Positions 1-5,590 of a stretch of DNA of 8,186 nucleotides are shown in pieces (positions within the stretch are counted from its first letter, which is position 1; the number at the start of each line of letters is the position of its first letter). Both the position numbers and the translations under genes were made by a program. The notes under the pieces are model-generated. The model did no database searches and was not told the DNA's origin. It saw only the letters and a list, made by a program, of their open reading frames with translations. This DNA is from Hyphomicrobiales bacterium. Lineage in GTDB: Bacteria > Pseudomonadota > Alphaproteobacteria > Rhizobiales > OSC116. The stretch covers positions 1 to 8,186 of the forward strand of contig JABSRY010000086.1 of the NCBI GenBank assembly GCA_013214985.1, read 5' to 3'.

Positions 1-438
1 ACCATTAAAAGCCCATTGCCCAATGATATTCATGTTTATCCATTATTATCAACTGGTATTGCTTCCCCAGAAATCAAACAAATCATATTAAATGCTCTCT
101 CGGCAGAGACTGAGCGGCCGTTGGGTGACCTGGTCGTCATTAATAACCCAACGGCCATTACTTATAGCTTGAATATTGAAGTGTATTTAAAGCCAAATGT
201 TATCGCTAGTAAAACACTTGCCGATTTGGATATTGCTGCAAATACCCTCACTCAAAAATGGCAACAACAGCTTGGCCAAGATATTATACCGTCATTACTT
301 GTTACTGAATTGCAAACTATTGAGGGCGTCAATCACATTAATTTAGATAGCATTACGCCTTATCAGGCGGTATCGGATATTGAGTTTCCGCTTTGTAGCA
401 ATATTGCAATTGTAAATATGGGGGTGTTTAATGGTTGA
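1..438 (+). CDS. J: Baseplate assembly protein J, C-terminal part (5' partial)
   Basis: The reading frame is open to the left edge of the window, so this is the 3' end of a longer gene; the TTG at 16 is internal, not a start. The visible 145 residues match the C-terminal part of P2 gpJ-type baseplate proteins. They begin with a TIKSPLPNDIHVYPL stretch, continue with an ASPEI helix, and contain RPLGDLVVINNPTAITYSLN, the characteristic 'RPL.D.V.V..P....Y.I' signature that precedes a beta-strand domain. P2 gpJ lies at the edge of the baseplate, working with gpI and gpW to anchor the tail fibres. The stop codon overlaps the start of the next gene by 8 bases, the usual J-I coupling. Assignment rests on motif recognition and gene order. 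The missing N-terminal part was not seen. Confidence 0.9.
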   Translation, partial: TIKSPLPNDIHVYPLLSTGIASPEIKQIILNALSAETERPLGDLVVINNPTAITYSLNIEVYLKPNVIASKTLADLDIAANTLTQKWQQQLGQDIIPSLLVTELQTIEGVNHINLDSITPYQAVSDIEFPLCSNIAIVNMGVFNG

Positions 439-1180
439 TTGCCCCAATAATAAAAAACTCAATAGCAAAAAGCTATTACCGCATAGCATTAATGATAAGC
501 GATCGCGGTTTTTAATGGATGTGTTAGACCATGCCCTTAAGATGGATGCCGCATCTCTAAACATTATAGATTATGATAATGTGCCTGCAACCGCGTTAGA
601 TGCATTGATTTATGATTTTGATTTACAGGATTTTTTAACGGATGATGCGCCAGATATTGTTAAACGCCGCCTGCTAAAAGATGCCAAGAAGATAAAGGCC
701 ATGTTGGGTTACAGGCCCGCCATTACCAACGGTTTAAAAGCCTTGGGAATAGATATTCAAATTACCGAATGGTGGCAGGCGGTACCACAAGCCACTCGCG
801 GCACTTTTGAAGTCATCTGCTGGGTTAATGAGCAAATATATATTGGTGAAACTATTATTAACCAAGAACTACACAATGCCATTGAGCGGATGATTAGCCG
901 CACCAAACGCAAAAGCCAACATCATAGTTTTAAGGTTGGTGCTAAATTTACCTCCGAAATTAAAATAGCTGCAGCAACCACTTATCAAACAATTGTTGAG
1001 CTAGAAACTATTGAACAATTACCCGGTTTAGCAGCCGATTTAAACGTCACTGCAACGGTTAAAAATCATGCGATTTGTAGCTTGGTTAGTGAAGAACAAT
1101 TACCAATCCTTGAAAGTGAATTAAACATTACATCGCATGTGAGTGTAACTCAAATTGTAAATTTAGAGGTGATCTTATGA
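431..1180 (+). CDS. I: Phage tail protein I (P2 gpI family)
   Basis: A 249-residue protein of the P2 gpI family, a baseplate-edge component made with gpJ. Family features include the N-terminal LLPHSINDKRSRFLMDVLDHAL helix, the conserved 'W/L..D...' helical region around residues 57-90, and MLGYRPAITNGLKALG around 91-106. These are followed by EWWQ and the beta segment GTFEVICWVNEQ. The start is supported by GGGGGTG at 420-426, four bases upstream, and by overlap with J. P2 gpI is about 176 residues, so this one has an extra C-terminal part from about residue 172. Within that part are two copies of a short repeat, EQLPGLAADLNVT at about 195-207 and EQLPILESELNIT at about 222-234, with a period of 27 residues. 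It ends in an ATGA overlap with the fibre gene, so translation is probably coupled. Confidence 0.9.
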   Translation: MVDCPNNKKLNSKKLLPHSINDKRSRFLMDVLDHALKMDAASLNIIDYDNVPATALDALIYDFDLQDFLTDDAPDIVKRRLLKDAKKIKAMLGYRPAITNGLKALGIDIQITEWWQAVPQATRGTFEVICWVNEQIYIGETIINQELHNAIERMISRTKRKSQHHSFKVGAKFTSEIKIAAATTYQTIVELETIEQLPGLAADLNVTATVKNHAICSLVSEEQLPILESELNITSHVSVTQIVNLEVIL

Positions 1181-1716
1181 CAGAACAGTTAAAATCAGTA
1201 ATTACATTGGCTGGTTTAAAAGCAATTAACGCAGCCCAAATATCGGGCATAAAGGGTAAAATCACCCATCTTGCAATTGGCGATAGTGATGGCGTTAGTT
1301 ACAATGCCAGCCGTTATCAAACAGGGCTTAAAAATGAAAAAATGCGGGTGGAAATTGTTGAGGCTTCAAGCTTTGATCAAACATTTTTAGTTGGAGCGTT
1401 ATTTGAAGGTGGCAATGAGAATTTTATTGTAAATGAAATATCGGCCATTTTAGAAGATGGCACAACCTTTGCTATTTGGGCAAATGAGGGTGATGCATTA
1501 GCAGAAATGTTTTCCCATCAAAATTTATTACTTCAACAGCAAATTACGATTACCTCGGTTGATGCCGATAATATTGAAATCGTAACCATTGAGAGTGATT
1601 TTTTCCATTTAAATGTAGGTATGTTTGCAAGCCTAGCGACAGCTAGTTTAACCAACATTTTAGCCACCTTAAACAACACACATGCGCGGCATGTAGAAGA
1701 AGGATTAGTTTTATGA
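1177..1716 (+). CDS. Tail-collar fibre attachment protein (DUF3751, P2 gpH N-terminal type)
   Basis: This 179-residue protein corresponds to the N-terminal, particle-proximal domain of P2 gpH-like tail fibres (Pfam tail-collar fibre, DUF3751). Diagnostic stretches are VITLAGLKAINAAQ at 8-21 and GKITHLAIGDSDGV at 27-40. Further matches are the EIVEASSFDQTFLVGALF segment and NEISAILEDGTTFAIWANEGDALAEM with its 'E.G...DG...A......' beta signature. The start is supported by GAGGTGAT at 1166-1173 and by an ATGA overlap with gene I. In P2 this domain is fused to a long shaft and receptor-binding end, about 670 residues in all. Here the protein stops soon after the domain and the distal part follows as a separate gene in an ATGA overlap. 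It probably joins the fibre to gpI/gpJ on the baseplate. Confidence 0.85.
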   Translation: MTEQLKSVITLAGLKAINAAQISGIKGKITHLAIGDSDGVSYNASRYQTGLKNEKMRVEIVEASSFDQTFLVGALFEGGNENFIVNEISAILEDGTTFAIWANEGDALAEMFSHQNLLLQQQITITSVDADNIEIVTIESDFFHLNVGMFASLATASLTNILATLNNTHARHVEEGLVL

Positions 1717-2504
1717 CAACAATTGATGATTTACAAGCCGTTATACAGCGCGGCAACGCTGTAATGAATTGGGCAGACACTCAAAAAGCCTCTGCAACCG
1801 CGCATCAACTTGCCGAGACTGCAAAGGTAAATTCGGCACTAGATAATTTTGGGCTAAACCAAGGTGCTACAAACCAAGATCCTAATTTAGCTACAGATCA
1901 AAATATTTTTACAGCGCATGTAAATTGTCCAAATTCAATTCATTCTTGGCATGTCGTAACCACTTTTCATAATGAAAAGTCAGCAACAGCCAATAGAAGC
2001 CAAATTGCTTTTGGACATGGTGCTAATAGAGATGTGGTTTATACGAGGGTTTGCACAAATAATATTTGGTCTAGTTGGAAAAAATTAGCAACCGAAGAGG
2101 CCGTCACATTCACCCCAACATTATTAGACGCTAATGGTGTTGATCATTGTACTTATATTATGCAAGCCGGTAATGCTGTTAAAATCGGGAATTGGGTTTT
2201 TGTAGATATGCGTATCATAATATCTAGCAAGGGCGCTATGGTGGGTAGCTACCTCAAGGTCGGCAATCTACCTTGGATAAGAAAAAATGATAGTTCGTAC
2301 TCATCCGCTAGTGTTGGTTATTTTTCTGGGATGACGACCCCCAAATCTGCGTTAGGTGGTTATTTGGCATATAACTCTAATGAACTTCATTTGACAGCGA
2401 GTGACGCAGCGGGAGGCCTTGATATGCTAGCGAGTGGTATGCCACCCGCGCATATAAGTGATGATTTTACAGTGATGTTAACAATTTCCTATCCCGTAGC
2501 TTAA
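1713..2504 (+). CDS. Distal tail fibre protein with pyocin-knob-like region
   Basis: A 263-residue protein translated through an ATGA overlap from the attachment-domain gene, with GAAGGA at 1699-1704 as its ribosome site. Residues 1-45 look helical and may trimerise or bind the preceding protein. Residues 63-126 (QNIFTAHVNCPNS, then VVYTRVCTNNIWSSWKKLA) have the spacing of pyocin-knob domains of phage fibres, ending in the typical 'W..WKKL'. Residues 131-263 form a second beta-rich unit (YIMQAGNAVKIGNWVFVDMRI, then YLKVGNLPWI). It resembles a common distal fibre-tip domain built from 'G...kiGn.V.v' and 'gLP' motifs. The likely role is host receptor binding, though no receptor can be named. 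It is short for a whole fibre, so the complete fibre is probably a two-protein assembly. Confidence 0.75.
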   Translation: MTTIDDLQAVIQRGNAVMNWADTQKASATAHQLAETAKVNSALDNFGLNQGATNQDPNLATDQNIFTAHVNCPNSIHSWHVVTTFHNEKSATANRSQIAFGHGANRDVVYTRVCTNNIWSSWKKLATEEAVTFTPTLLDANGVDHCTYIMQAGNAVKIGNWVFVDMRIIISSKGAMVGSYLKVGNLPWIRKNDSSYSSASVGYFSGMTTPKSALGGYLAYNSNELHLTASDAAGGLDMLASGMPPAHISDDFTVMLTISYPVA

Positions 2505-2516
2505 AGGAGGCTTGTA

Positions 2517-3107
2517 ATGAAAATATTAAAAATTAATACAATGGGTGACCACAAGATTTTGCGGATTGTTTATGAAGGTGGACATATTGACACAATAACG
2601 CCCAACCAAGATGTAAGCAATAAATCTGACGAAGTGAAAGAGGCTGTTACTGAGCATCATACAGATGAAATTAAGGCGACTTATCAAGCAATGTTGGACG
2701 CAAATGCGCCAGCTCCATTAACCGATGCTGAAATTATCAAACAAGGTGTTAATGCAATATCTGACATTGTGACGGCTGCATATACCGATAAAGTTTGGAA
2801 ATCAGCATCATACACAGCTAAAAAAGGTGAAGCTGATTATGTTTTATCATTAACAAAAGACGTTGCAATTGATGAAACCAAATGTCGGCTAATCACTGCT
2901 GAAGCTACTGAAAAATCCATCGACATACGCATCCTTGCTACTGCTGTTGATGGCAAAGTAAAACAGTATGAGGCACTTGTATTGGGTGCTGGGCAAGCTG
3001 AACAAATTTTAGAGAATGCTATTCCAAAAGCAGAAAATCAAGTCGCAAAAATGGCTACAAAAGATCAAATTATAGCAGGTTTTAAAAGGGTAATTTCGGG
3101 GGAATAG
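2517..3107 (+). CDS. Unrecognised 196-residue phage protein after the tail fibre
   Basis: I do not recognise this family. The start is well supported: AAAGGAGG at 2503-2510 lies six bases before the ATG. The first 35 residues (LKINTMGDHKILRIVYEGGHIDTI) look like a small beta unit. The rest is rich in Ala, Lys, Glu and Asp and mostly predicted helical by eye, with a repeated beta-like stretch around DYVLSLTKDVAIDETKCRLITAE. There is no signal peptide or membrane segment. In many P2-like and Mu-like phages the gene directly after the fibre encodes a fibre assembly chaperone, so that is a positional guess only; the usual chaperone motifs were not seen. The next gene starts two bases after its stop codon. 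Confidence 0.6.
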   Translation: MKILKINTMGDHKILRIVYEGGHIDTITPNQDVSNKSDEVKEAVTEHHTDEIKATYQAMLDANAPAPLTDAEIIKQGVNAISDIVTAAYTDKVWKSASYTAKKGEADYVLSLTKDVAIDETKCRLITAEATEKSIDIRILATAVDGKVKQYEALVLGAGQAEQILENAIPKAENQVAKMATKDQIIAGFKRVISGE

Positions 3108-3108
3108 A

Positions 3109-3468
3109 ATGTCAAAATTTACTAAGGCGGTTTTAATTTGTGATCTGATTCATGAGCGGTTTGTTTTAAAGCAAGCGGTTATTTGGGAGGTTGGCACGCT
3201 TGGTAGTGGTGAGTTAATTACTATTCCCGTTGGGTTTGACACTGATTTTGCTTCTATTCCTTGGTGGTTGCAATGGTATATTGGGCGGTTTGGGCGGCAT
3301 AATTTGGCGGCCTTATTGCATGATTATTTATACCGATTTGCCAAGAATAAGCAGGACAAAGGCTTTGCCGATAAGGAGTTTTATACGGCCATGTTGGTAA
3401 CCGGTGTTGAACCTAGCAAGGCCAAACGAATGTATCAAGCGGTTAAATATTTGGCAAATTGCCGATGA
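3109..3468 (+). CDS. DUF1353 family phage protein
   Basis: A 119-residue protein with the complete DUF1353 signature. It has ITIPVGFDTDFASIPWW at 37-53, GRHNLAALLHDYLYRF at 62-77 including the HDYLY motif, and FADKEFYTAMLVTGV at 86-100, followed by a C-terminal MYQAVKYL helix. The biochemical role of DUF1353 is not established to my knowledge. It is widespread in tailed phages, often near tail-fibre and lysis genes as here. The start has GGGGGA at 3098-3103, five bases upstream, and the gene follows the previous stop after one base. It is most likely part of the same late transcript. The conserved His and Asp residues could suggest a metal- or hydrolase-like site, but that is speculation. Confidence 0.85.
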   Translation: MSKFTKAVLICDLIHERFVLKQAVIWEVGTLGSGELITIPVGFDTDFASIPWWLQWYIGRFGRHNLAALLHDYLYRFAKNKQDKGFADKEFYTAMLVTGVEPSKAKRMYQAVKYLANCR

Positions 3469-3484
3469 AAGGAGGCAAAGAATA

Positions 3485-3763
3485 ATGTTTAGATTAATAA
3501 ACAAAATTGGCACCGATAAGCTAAAACATTTTATTGGTGGGTCATTATTGGCTTGGGTTTTAATGGTGGTTTGGATTATGTTCAAGCCGCCTTTTTTGTG
3601 GCTTGTTGCCGCGCATTTTGGCGTGTCGATGGGTAAAAAGATTATCTATGACTGGGCAATGCGCAAGGGCAAGTTTGAATTGCTAGATGCGGCTTACACT
3701 TTTGCACCCATGTTGCAACTATGGTGGCTTTTATCCGCGCTTGGGTTTGAGGTGGTATTATGA
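3485..3763 (+). CDS. Small phage membrane protein with DKLKHF and GKKxxYD motifs
   Basis: The 92-residue start at ATG 3485 is chosen because AAAGGAGG (3468-3475) lies nine bases upstream. The longer open frame from 3404 would lie inside the DUF1353 gene and has no such site. Hydrophobic segments occur at about 17-33, 36-49 and 74-90, so this is an integral membrane protein. The arrangement DKLKHFIGG (11-19), then GKKIIYDWAMRKG (50-62), then LLDAAYTFAP resembles small YfiM-like membrane proteins, where 'DK..HF' is followed by 'G.GKE.YD' and a late Asp. The Glu often seen after GK is Lys here. It lies just before the proposed holin and overlaps it by ATGA. It could be a lysis accessory or antiholin-type protein, but the sequence does not prove this. 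Confidence 0.65.
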   Translation: MFRLINKIGTDKLKHFIGGSLLAWVLMVVWIMFKPPFLWLVAAHFGVSMGKKIIYDWAMRKGKFELLDAAYTFAPMLQLWWLLSALGFEVVL

Positions 3764-3939
3764 ATGGGGGAAGTATGGACAAAATAAATTATATCGTATC
3801 GGCGGGTGCGATAACTAGCTTTGGTTGGATGCCAAAACTAGAAGAAGTCAGCACACATGCTTCTTTATGGTTGCCTATCGTTGGTGTCATTTGGATATCC
3901 GTTCAAATCTGGTTTAAATTTAAAAATCGTGGGAAATAA
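3760..3939 (+). CDS. Putative holin, 59-residue membrane protein
   Basis: A short gene starting in an ATGA overlap with the membrane-protein gene and ending at TAA 3937-3939. The product begins MNGGSMDKINYIVSAGAITS. Residues 10-24 are mildly hydrophobic. Residues 35-53 (ASLWLPIVGVIWISVQIWF) form a clear membrane segment, and the tail KFKNRGK is strongly basic, the usual cytoplasmic end of a small holin. Its size, topology and place upstream of the endolysin and spanins support a role in timed opening of the inner membrane. I cannot name a holin family. A second in-frame ATG at 3775 follows a purine run (GGGGGAAG, 3766-3773), so two start sites are possible. The alternative is an accessory membrane protein of the lysis region. 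Confidence 0.5.
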   Translation: MNGGSMDKINYIVSAGAITSFGWMPKLEEVSTHASLWLPIVGVIWISVQIWFKFKNRGK

Positions 3940-3946
3940 TTGGGTC

Positions 3947-4029
3947 AGCGGTCACGTTTATCTTCTGGGGGATGAAAGTGACCGCTAAGCTGTATGAGAT
4001 ATAAGTTTTTGGAATACTTACATCTCATA
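3947..4029 (+). repeat. Array unit A (stems S1 and S2)
   Basis: S1 pairs AGCGGTCAC at 3947-3955 with GTGACCGCT at 3978-3986, a perfect nine-base stem. After six bases, S2 pairs TATGAGAT at 3993-4000 with ATCTCATA at 4022-4029, a perfect eight-base stem. The linker that follows contains CCTAAAGTATA and ATTAACAAAA. This is the most diverged of the three units: the gap between the stems and the long S1 loop are not seen in B and C. Confidence 0.65.
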
Positions 4030-4130
4030 AGTTATCCTAAAGTATAACATATTAACAAAACAATAAGTTAAAATGAAATGGAAAAAATAGCCCATTCTTT
4101 TGGTTGTTTTAATTGAAGAAGTTAATAGAT

Positions 4131-4207
4131 TTAACGGTCGCCAACGTTATGAGGCGGCCGTTAAGTTTTACAAAAATAAACGTGGATGTTTAAAATGTTT
4201 GTAAAGC
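4131..4207 (+). repeat. Array unit B (stems S1 and S2, abutting)
   Basis: S1 pairs TTAACGGTCGCC at 4131-4142 with GGCGGCCGTTAA at 4153-4164: 12 pairs including one U-G. S2 begins at the next base, pairing GTTTTACAAA at 4165-4174 with TTTGTAAAGC at 4198-4207: 10 pairs including one U-G. The linker contains TTCCTATC and GTTAACAAAC. The preceding 30 or so bases also align with those before unit C, so the repeat includes more than the stems. Confidence 0.7.
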
Positions 4208-4300
4208 ACTTCCTATCTCTAGGTATTGTTAGTTAACAAACTAACAAGTAAATAAAAATAACCGATCTTTTTTGATTTTTTATTTGAGCATTTAATAAAT

Positions 4301-4381
4301 TTAATGGTCGCTTCAGGTTCAAAAAGAAGCGGCCATTAAGTTTTATAAAAAAAGAGAGTGCGATCCAAGTTTTTATAAAAC
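4301..4381 (+). repeat. Array unit C (stems S1 and S2, abutting)
   Basis: S1 pairs TTAATGGTCGCTT at 4301-4313 with AAGCGGCCATTAA at 4327-4339: 13 pairs including the same U-G as unit B. S2 follows directly, pairing GTTTTATAAA at 4340-4349 with TTTATAAAAC at 4372-4381, a perfect 10-base stem. The linker contains CCCTAAG and GTTAACAAAA and leads into the terminator at 4443. Compared with unit B, paired changes keep the helices intact. Confidence 0.7.
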
Positions 4382-4442
4382 ATTAGTAACCCTAAGACAC
4401 AATCAGTTAACAAAATAATAAATCAATAAACAAAATTAACAC

Positions 4443-4468
4443 GCCTCGCTTTTAGTGGGGCTTTTTTT
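4443..4468 (+). terminator. Intrinsic terminator between RNA array and endolysin
   Basis: GCCTCGC at 4443-4449 pairs with GTGGGGC at 4455-4461 (seven pairs, two of them G-U) around a five-base loop, followed directly by seven Ts at 4462-4468. This is a standard Rho-independent design. It ends two bases before the endolysin ribosome site, so it cannot merely end an upstream message without also controlling the endolysin gene. Confidence 0.8.
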
Positions 4469-4470
4469 AT

Positions 4471-4474
4471 GGAG
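4471..4474 (+). promoter_or_regulatory. Endolysin ribosome binding site that decides the start
   Basis: GGAG lies eight bases before the ATG at 4483 but only two before the ATG at 4477. The downstream ATG is therefore the better start. The site begins two bases after the T-run of the terminator. Confidence 0.6.
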
Positions 4475-4482
4475 AAATGAAT

Positions 4483-5151
4483 ATGCAAAAATATCTACAA
4501 ATAGCAATAAATGAACAAGGCACCAAAGAAATTAAAGGCCAAAAGGACAATCCCAAAATAGTGCAATATTTTGCCGATGTAGGGCATGAATGGGTGAAAG
4601 ATGATGAAACCCCATGGTGTGCTGCATTTGTTGGCTCATGCCTCGAAAAAGCGGGTTTAACAAGCACTCGTGCTTTAAATGCTCGATCATATTTAAAATG
4701 GGGACGCAAGATTATCAAACCTGTTGTTGGCTGTGTGGTTATTTTCAAACGTGGTAAATCATCTTGGCAAGGGCATGTGGCGTTTTATATGGGCGAAACT
4801 AAAACCCATATTAAAGTATTGGGCGGCAACCAAGGCAATACGGTTAAAATCAGCCGTTATAAAAAATCTGATTTATTGGGCTACCGTTTATCAAAAACCA
4901 AGCTTATTAGTAAAACTAATGTTGCCTCATTGGTTGGTGTTGGTGGCGTGGTTGCTACACAATTTGGTACAATTGAAAAGGCCATTGATAAGGTAACATC
5001 TATCACTGCAAAAGGTGGCGATATTGCCGATAATGTTGGCGGCGTTATTGGTGCATTTGATTGGAAAATGCTTGCTGTAATTGGTGTTTGTTGCTTGTTT
5101 GGTTATATCATCTACGAGCGCAATAAAAAGGTAAATGAGCATGGCATATAG
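4483..5151 (+). CDS. Endolysin-like cysteine peptidase/amidase (TIGR02594-like) with C-terminal membrane segment
   Basis: A 222-residue protein from ATG 4483. The N-terminal half has the look of the TIGR02594 / CHAP-NlpC type of phage wall hydrolases. DETPWCAAFVGSCLEKAG carries the likely nucleophile (Cys46 in this numbering), QGHVAFYMGE the likely base (His98), and LGGNQGNTVKISRY an Asn (116) as possible third member, followed by LLGYR. Such enzymes cut peptide or amide bonds in peptidoglycan. After about residue 145 comes a Gly/Val-rich linker, then a membrane segment at about 195-211 (WKMLAVIGVCCLFGYIIY) and a charged tail ERNKK. There is no N-terminal signal. The gene overlaps Rz by a few bases. 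The C-terminal anchor is unusual for an endolysin, so a tail- or membrane-associated wall hydrolase is an alternative. Confidence 0.75.
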   Translation: MQKYLQIAINEQGTKEIKGQKDNPKIVQYFADVGHEWVKDDETPWCAAFVGSCLEKAGLTSTRALNARSYLKWGRKIIKPVVGCVVIFKRGKSSWQGHVAFYMGETKTHIKVLGGNQGNTVKISRYKKSDLLGYRLSKTKLISKTNVASLVGVGGVVATQFGTIEKAIDKVTSITAKGGDIADNVGGVIGAFDWKMLAVIGVCCLFGYIIYERNKKVNEHGI

Positions 5152-5431
5152 CATTTTTATTAGATTATGGTCACTCATACCTAGAAGGCTGCTAGTTGCT
5201 CTAGTAGCCGCGATTTTGATTTATCTGTTGGGCATTAGTCATGGCCGTGAACCTTATAAGCTAGCGGCTAAAATAAATGCGGCGAAAACGGAAGTTACAG
5301 TAAAGCATGTCGAATTTGTAGAAAAACATGCCAACAAAGAAGAAAGACAATTAAATGAAAACTTTAAAAACTATAATTGTGTTATTGGCGATGATGTTGG
5401 TAACCGGTTGTCAGAGGACGGTGCTAATTGA
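5141..5431 (+). CDS. Rz: Rz-like inner-membrane spanin
   Basis: A protein of 96 residues from ATG 5141, or 98 from ATG 5135. The purine run ending in AAGG at 5131 is nine bases from 5141 and three from 5135, so 5141 is preferred. After a basic RLWSLIPRR stretch there is one membrane segment, LLVALVAAILIYLLGISHG. A charged periplasmic part follows that looks helical or coiled (AAKINAAKTEVTVKHVEFVEKHANKEERQLNENF). This is the layout of lambda Rz, the inner-membrane half of the spanin that joins inner and outer membranes in the last step of lysis. It is shorter than lambda Rz (153 residues). The identification is secured by the Rz1-type lipoprotein gene starting inside its 3' end in another frame, and by the overlap with the endolysin gene upstream. 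Confidence 0.75.
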   Translation: MAYSIFIRLWSLIPRRLLVALVAAILIYLLGISHGREPYKLAAKINAAKTEVTVKHVEFVEKHANKEERQLNENFKNYNCVIGDDVGNRLSEDGAN

Positions 5432-5576
5432 ACTGCCAGAAAAACTAAAAGAGCCGTGCCCTAAAGTAAAATTCGTTGCAGGGCAATTAATGCCGCAAGT
5501 GATTAAATTACGGAAAGATTATATCGTCTGCAAGGCAAAACTGAAAGCGGTTGTTGAGTTGCTTGAACATGGTTAG
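5355..5576 (+). CDS. Rz1: Rz1-like outer-membrane spanin lipoprotein
   Basis: A 73-residue protein starting inside the Rz gene in a different frame and running past its end. The N-terminus is a lipoprotein signal: MKTLK, a hydrophobic stretch IIVLLAMML, and the lipobox VTGC with Cys19 as the acylated residue. The mature part starts CQRTVLIELPEKLKEPCP, like lambda Rz1 family proteins in which a Pro-rich stretch and a second Cys follow the lipidated Cys. It would sit in the outer membrane and bind the periplasmic end of Rz. Only the first 77 bases overlap Rz, so the pair is partly nested. The mature form, 55 residues, is less Pro-rich than lambda Rz1 and has a helical C-terminal half. Confidence 0.8.
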   Translation: MKTLKTIIVLLAMMLVTGCQRTVLIELPEKLKEPCPKVKFVAGQLMPQVIKLRKDYIVCKAKLKAVVELLEHG

Positions 5577-5590
5577 CTAGGCATTAATTA

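Larger units (their letters stand above)
3940..4440 (+). ncRNA. Tandem array of three two-stem RNA-like units (no protein gene)
   Basis: This is an A/T-rich stretch of about 500 bases between the proposed holin and the endolysin, with no credible protein gene. It contains three diverged copies of the same design: a GC-containing stem S1, a second stem S2, then a linker with a CCTA-type box and (in A, B and C) TTAACAAA, rich in A. S1 starts of units B and C are exactly 170 bases apart. In B and C the two stems abut with no base between them, which would allow coaxial stacking. B and C differ by three compensatory pair changes (C-G to U-A twice in S1 and once in S2) and by one U-G to U-A change in S2. 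A conserved U-G pair in S1 fits the + strand as the RNA. Function unknown; see findings. Confidence 0.65.

Noticed and set aside
343..564. Minus-strand frame over the J-I junction
   Set aside because: A shadow of two well-supported genes on the other strand.
1713..2504. Diversity-generating retroelement acting on the fibre gene
   Set aside because: No reverse transcriptase and no template repeat of the fibre end are visible in the window.
3404..3484. Longer open frame upstream of the small membrane protein
   Set aside because: It lies inside the DUF1353 gene, and a strong AAAGGAGG site sits nine bases before ATG 3485.
3940..4440. CRISPR array
   Set aside because: Only three diverged units, about 170-184 bases apart, with no identical short repeats and no cas gene.
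3940..4476. Type III toxin-antitoxin (repeat RNA, terminator, toxin)
   Set aside because: The order of repeats, terminator, gene is similar, but the units are far longer than known ToxI-type repeats and the gene downstream is a wall hydrolase, not a ToxN-type endoribonuclease.
4724..4996. 90-codon + strand frame inside the endolysin gene
   Set aside because: A frame shadow; the endolysin frame carries clear catalytic motifs over the same bases.
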